NCBI GenBank assembly: GCA_023435565.1
Contig: JAEYRN010000014.1
Span: 1-64,000 of the forward strand
DNA length: 64,000 nucleotides
Direction of reading: 5' to 3'
Source of the DNA: Bacillota bacterium
Lineage (GTDB): Bacteria; Bacillota; UBA4882; UBA8346
Positions 61,223-64,000 of this stretch are shown here, piece by piece; position 1 is the stretch's first letter, and every line of letters begins with the position of its first letter. The notes under the pieces are model-generated. The model had not been told where the DNA came from. It searched no databases and saw only the letters and a program-made list of their open reading frames with translations. The translations under genes were made by a program, and so were the position numbers.

Positions 61223-62246
61223 TGATTACATTACCTCCCGCCGCTTTACGCAGCCGATTAATTACTGCCGCCCCTATTCCTTGTTCCGCAATACCCTCGA
61301 TATAGACTAAGTCAGCTTTCAACCGGTCACAAAAACGTAATAATTCATATATATTTCCGGCGATAATATCGGGGCGCCCTTGTGGACCCATATCCAAAAC
61401 CCATTCATTATTATATTTGACTATATTTTCTGTAGTACCTAAGACTACCGTTTTTTGGCCATTTCCCTTTTCCGTTAAACGGCGATTAATCTCCCGGATG
61501 ATCTTTTCCGGTTCTCCTTCAAACAAGGTAACCGGAGCCTCCGGGGCATAATGCCTATACTTCATTCCGGGGGCCTGGGGGCGTTCAACTTCTCCTTCGC
61601 CCGCCATTGATATTGGCTGTCCTAAAACAGATTCCAAATCTTCCCTGGTAACAGTACCAGGACGTAAAATAACCGGATTACCCCCTATTAAAGATAAAAC
61701 AGTCGACTCAACTCCTGCCGGACATGGCCCAGCGTCAATGATGCATTCAATCTTCCCTAATAAATCATTAATGACATGTTCCCCATGAGTTGGACTGGGT
61801 TTACCTGACAAATTTGCACTGGGAGCAGCTACCGGAATACCGGTTAAACGCAATAATTCCCTGGCTGCAGGATCGGACGGCATTCGAACAGCTACCGAAT
61901 TCAAGTTTGCCGTAACAACCGATGATACCTCAGCTTTTTTTGGAAAGATCAAAGTCAAAGGCCCCGGCCAAAAACATTGGATTAGTCTTTCGGCAAGAGG
62001 GCTGATGGAACTGACAATTTGGTTTAACTGTTCCAATTGATAAATATGTAAAATCAACGGATTGTCAGCTGGTCTTCCCTTTACTGCAAACACTTTTAAT
62101 AAAGCTGTTTCATTATTATAGACCGCGCCGAGCCCGTATACAGTCTCGGTTGGAAAAGCCACCAATCCTCCGTTTTGAAGAAACCGGGCTGCGAGTAACA
62201 GACCTTCCGGCTTGTTACGATCAATTTTCAAAATAGTTGTATCCAT
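61212..62246 (-). CDS. ywlC: Threonylcarbamoyl-AMP synthase (Sua5/YwlC)
   Basis: 344 residues: an N-terminal YrdC domain (VAFPTETVYGLGA, KGRPADNPLILHI, PWPGPLTLIFPK-like FWPGPLTLIFPK, SVAVRMPSD, APSANLSG) plus the C-terminal Sua5 domain (GMKYRHYAPEAPV). Makes threonylcarbamoyl-AMP for tRNA t6A37. AGGA lies about 6 bases before the ATG. Followed by the DUF3108-like gene and, further on, the phosphatase and upp, a common Bacillota arrangement. Confidence 0.97.
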   Translation of the reverse strand: MDTTILKIDRNKPEGLLLAARFLQNGGLVAFPTETVYGLGAVYNNETALLKVFAVKGRPADNPLILHIYQLEQLNQIVSSISPLAERLIQCFWPGPLTLIFPKKAEVSSVVTANLNSVAVRMPSDPAARELLRLTGIPVAAPSANLSGKPSPTHGEHVINDLLGKIECIIDAGPCPAGVESTVLSLIGGNPVILRPGTVTREDLESVLGQPISMAGEGEVERPQAPGMKYRHYAPEAPVTLFEGEPEKIIREINRRLTEKGNGQKTVVLGTTENIVKYNNEWVLDMGPQGRPDIIAGNIYELLRFCDRLKADLVYIEGIAEQGIGAAVINRLRKAAGGNVINVS

Positions 62247-62589
62247 CTTATCCTATATTGAATTAAATTTCTTACATACATCATGTCCCTAAAGCCGGCC
62301 ATGATGGAAAATTTAAAATACGGTTCAATGAACTTAATTATTAGGCATTTAATTAAATTATCCTGCTTTACTAGTTGTGGATTTCGATCCTTATTTATTA
62401 TGAACAATTGTTAATAAAAGTTTTCAATATTTAAAAAGGGGCTTCATCTTACAGGAATCATTCGCTATAATCAGAATATATTAAGGGGTTGTTATTGTGA
62501 AATAAAAAAAGGTTTGAATTAAAGATTTGGCTTCGAATAATGGTTTTAAAATCTTTCTTTATAAAATTTAAATATAGGATGTGTATTCG
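62247..62589. other. Divergent intergenic region before glnA
   Basis: AT-rich. A TATAAT lies near 62475 in ATTCGCTATAATCAG on the plus strand, with no good -35 at 17 bases. No GlnR-type TGTNA-N7-TNACA box was found by eye. The promoters of the Sua5-type gene and glnA must be here. No gene. Confidence 0.4.
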
Positions 62590-64000
62590 ATGAACCTTGC
62601 ATTAAAAAGTTTTTCCAATGAGAAATTGCTCTATCTTATCCCTCCGGAATTAAGAAACCCCAAAGGTCTGAAGCAAGTTTTAATCGAAAACCCCCAAATA
62701 AAATTCGTGTCCCTGGTCGGAGTCGATCTGGGTGGTAATGATACCGACGAAAAAATTCCTGTTTCCAGCTTTCTGAAAAATGTTGAAGAGTTTTTAAGTG
62801 GCGGGATACAGACTGACGGATCCAGTGTGGTTCTGCCGGAAATTGCTACTCTAAACAATGGCAAAGTTGATTTCATAGCGGATCCATCGGTTAATTGGTT
62901 TGTCGATTATAACTATGAACATTTGGACCCTAAAACCGAAACTCCGATTGGGACTTTACGCATTCCGTCTTTTTTAATTCATAGCGGCTGCAAAGTTGAT
63001 TCCCGTTCAATACTTGCTCAAACACTCGACCAGGTAAAAAAGGAACTAAAAAATCTTTTTCAAGCTCATCCCCATTTTTTGTCCAGCCTCAATATCGATC
63101 CGAATGAGATTGATGACATTATTTTTACCGCAGCCACCGAGCTGGAGTTTTGGGTACGGACACCCGGAATTAAGGTTGAGACTGAGAAATTATCAACTTC
63201 CCAAATTTTGCAAGAACAATATTGGAAGCGGACAAAAGGGGCTGTACGAACCGCTTTGGAAGATTCCCTGGTTCTGCTTGAAAAATATGGTTTAAATCCG
63301 GAAATGGGACATAAAGAAGTTGGCGGTATCAAAGCCACCGTTAGCGGTGACGGACATTATAACGATATTATGGAACAGCTTGAAATCGACTGGAAGTATG
63401 CCGGAGCACTCCAAACCGGCGATAATGAATTACTGGCCCGGATTATCATTAAAGAGGTTTTCCGTCTCCATGGTTTAGAAGTAGTCTTCATGGCTAAACC
63501 CATTGAAGGTGTCGCCGGTAGCGGCGAACATACTCACTTGAGCATAGCTGTAAAGCTTAAAAACGGAAAGGTAAAAAATCTCTTCGCTCCGGCCGACCTG
63601 AAAAAAGACTTCATGAGTCCATTGGGTTGGGGCGCTTTAATGGGAATCCTGAAAAACTATGAAACCATCGGGACCTTCATTACTGCCAGCAATGATGCAT
63701 TTAACCGTTTGAAACCCGGTTTTGAGGCCCCTATCTGTATTGTAGCTTCAATCGGTCATGATCTGGATACTCCCAGCCGGAACCGTACAGTCTTGGCAGG
63801 TTTAATTCGCGACCTGGAGAACCCTCTAGCTACTAGGTTTGAAGTCCGTTCTCCCAACCCTCATACTAATACTTACCTGGCGCTCGCCGCGTTATACTTG
63901 GGGGCAATGGATGGAATCAGTTATGCTCTAAATTCGGAGAAATCATCCTCGGAGTTGGAAAAGGAGTTTTCCAAAAAGTCCGGCGAAGAAACCGGTTATT
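62590..64000 (+). CDS. glnA: Glutamine synthetase, partial at window end
   Basis: 470 codons, running out of the window. ATG at 62590 with AGGATGTG upstream. Signatures: GGIQTDGSSV, ATELEFWV, a catalytic block near GSGEHTHLS and NRLKPGFEAPICIVAS for the nucleotide side, then RFEVRSPNPHTNTYLALAAL. Makes glutamine from glutamate, ammonia and ATP. Length already exceeds the usual 440 residues of type I, so it belongs to a longer clostridial-type subgroup. The 3' end is outside. Confidence 0.95.
   Translation, partial: MNLALKSFSNEKLLYLIPPELRNPKGLKQVLIENPQIKFVSLVGVDLGGNDTDEKIPVSSFLKNVEEFLSGGIQTDGSSVVLPEIATLNNGKVDFIADPSVNWFVDYNYEHLDPKTETPIGTLRIPSFLIHSGCKVDSRSILAQTLDQVKKELKNLFQAHPHFLSSLNIDPNEIDDIIFTAATELEFWVRTPGIKVETEKLSTSQILQEQYWKRTKGAVRTALEDSLVLLEKYGLNPEMGHKEVGGIKATVSGDGHYNDIMEQLEIDWKYAGALQTGDNELLARIIIKEVFRLHGLEVVFMAKPIEGVAGSGEHTHLSIAVKLKNGKVKNLFAPADLKKDFMSPLGWGALMGILKNYETIGTFITASNDAFNRLKPGFEAPICIVASIGHDLDTPSRNRTVLAGLIRDLENPLATRFEVRSPNPHTNTYLALAALYLGAMDGISYALNSEKSSSELEKEFSKKSGEETGY

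Noticed and set aside
62631..63338. Minus-strand ORFs opposite the final gene
   Set aside because: Antisense shadows of glutamine synthetase, which is open to the window end and carries family motifs.

Overview
The window looks like a chromosomal segment of a moderately AT-rich, low-GC Gram-positive bacterium (Bacillota), most likely an endospore-former from an anaerobic, Clostridia-like or deeper-branching lineage. The signs are a Spo0E-like phosphatase, His/Cys-rich small membrane peptides of the sporulation type, a LysM protein of spore-coat type, a T-box leader in front of valS, strong GGAGG-type ribosome binding sites, and the order threonylcarbamoyl-AMP synthase / arginine-phosphatase-like protein / upp / wecB-type epimerase / atpZ-atpI-atpBEFHAGDC. 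The phylum is an inference from gene content and order; no rRNA or tRNA gene is present to confirm it.

Layout. 1-8.4 kb: an SUMF1-domain lipoprotein, a HepT/MntA-type pair, secreted proteins of unknown role (one broken by a nonsense codon), a DUF2971 protein, then a decayed patch (sbcC tail, DUF6933-like fragment, another gene tail) around an XRE regulator and a Spo0E-like gene. 8.5-15.6 kb: a LuxR-type regulator divergent from a plus-strand block of exported proteins: a small lipoprotein, a seven-repeat protein and three proteins with HExxH zinc-peptidase motifs. 15.7-27.7 kb: M18 aminopeptidase, sfsA, a BcrA-type ABC exporter, a seven-TM LuxR regulator, a YdcZ-type transporter, valS with its T-box, and membrane proteins. 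28-35 kb: an unknown small protein, an EFR1 flavodoxin/ferredoxin, a GPH sugar symporter, a WGR protein, a metallo-beta-lactamase-fold protein with an altered zinc site, a DUF805 protein, and three consecutive damaged genes. 35.4-42.4 kb: a surface polysaccharide cluster (flippase, four family-2 and one family-4 glycosyltransferases, one membrane protein). 42.6-50.1 kb: a ten-repeat WG protein, a LuxR regulator of ToxR-like topology, a stand-alone AICAR transformylase, a LysM protein, a membrane cyclophilin and a degenerate nucleotidyltransferase. 50.2-62.2 kb: the complete F1Fo ATP synthase operon and its conserved upstream neighbours. 62.6 kb to the end: the first 470 codons of a glutamine synthetase.

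The core blocks (valS, atp, wecB/upp/sua5, purH-like, glnA) are ordinary housekeeping. The accessory parts carry most of the unexplained signal. The strongest is a family of about 90-130 bp palindromic intergenic elements (five copies between 8.4 and 28.7 kb). Others are a shared operator-like palindrome (TCATAC-N4-GTATGA) upstream of otherwise unrelated genes, the cluster of exported zinc peptidases with a repeat protein, and a B1-like metallo-beta-lactamase with Gly in place of a zinc-ligand His. Several neighbouring genes carry single lesions (33.5-35.2 kb and at 3.8 kb); from sequence alone these could be real decay or assembly errors.
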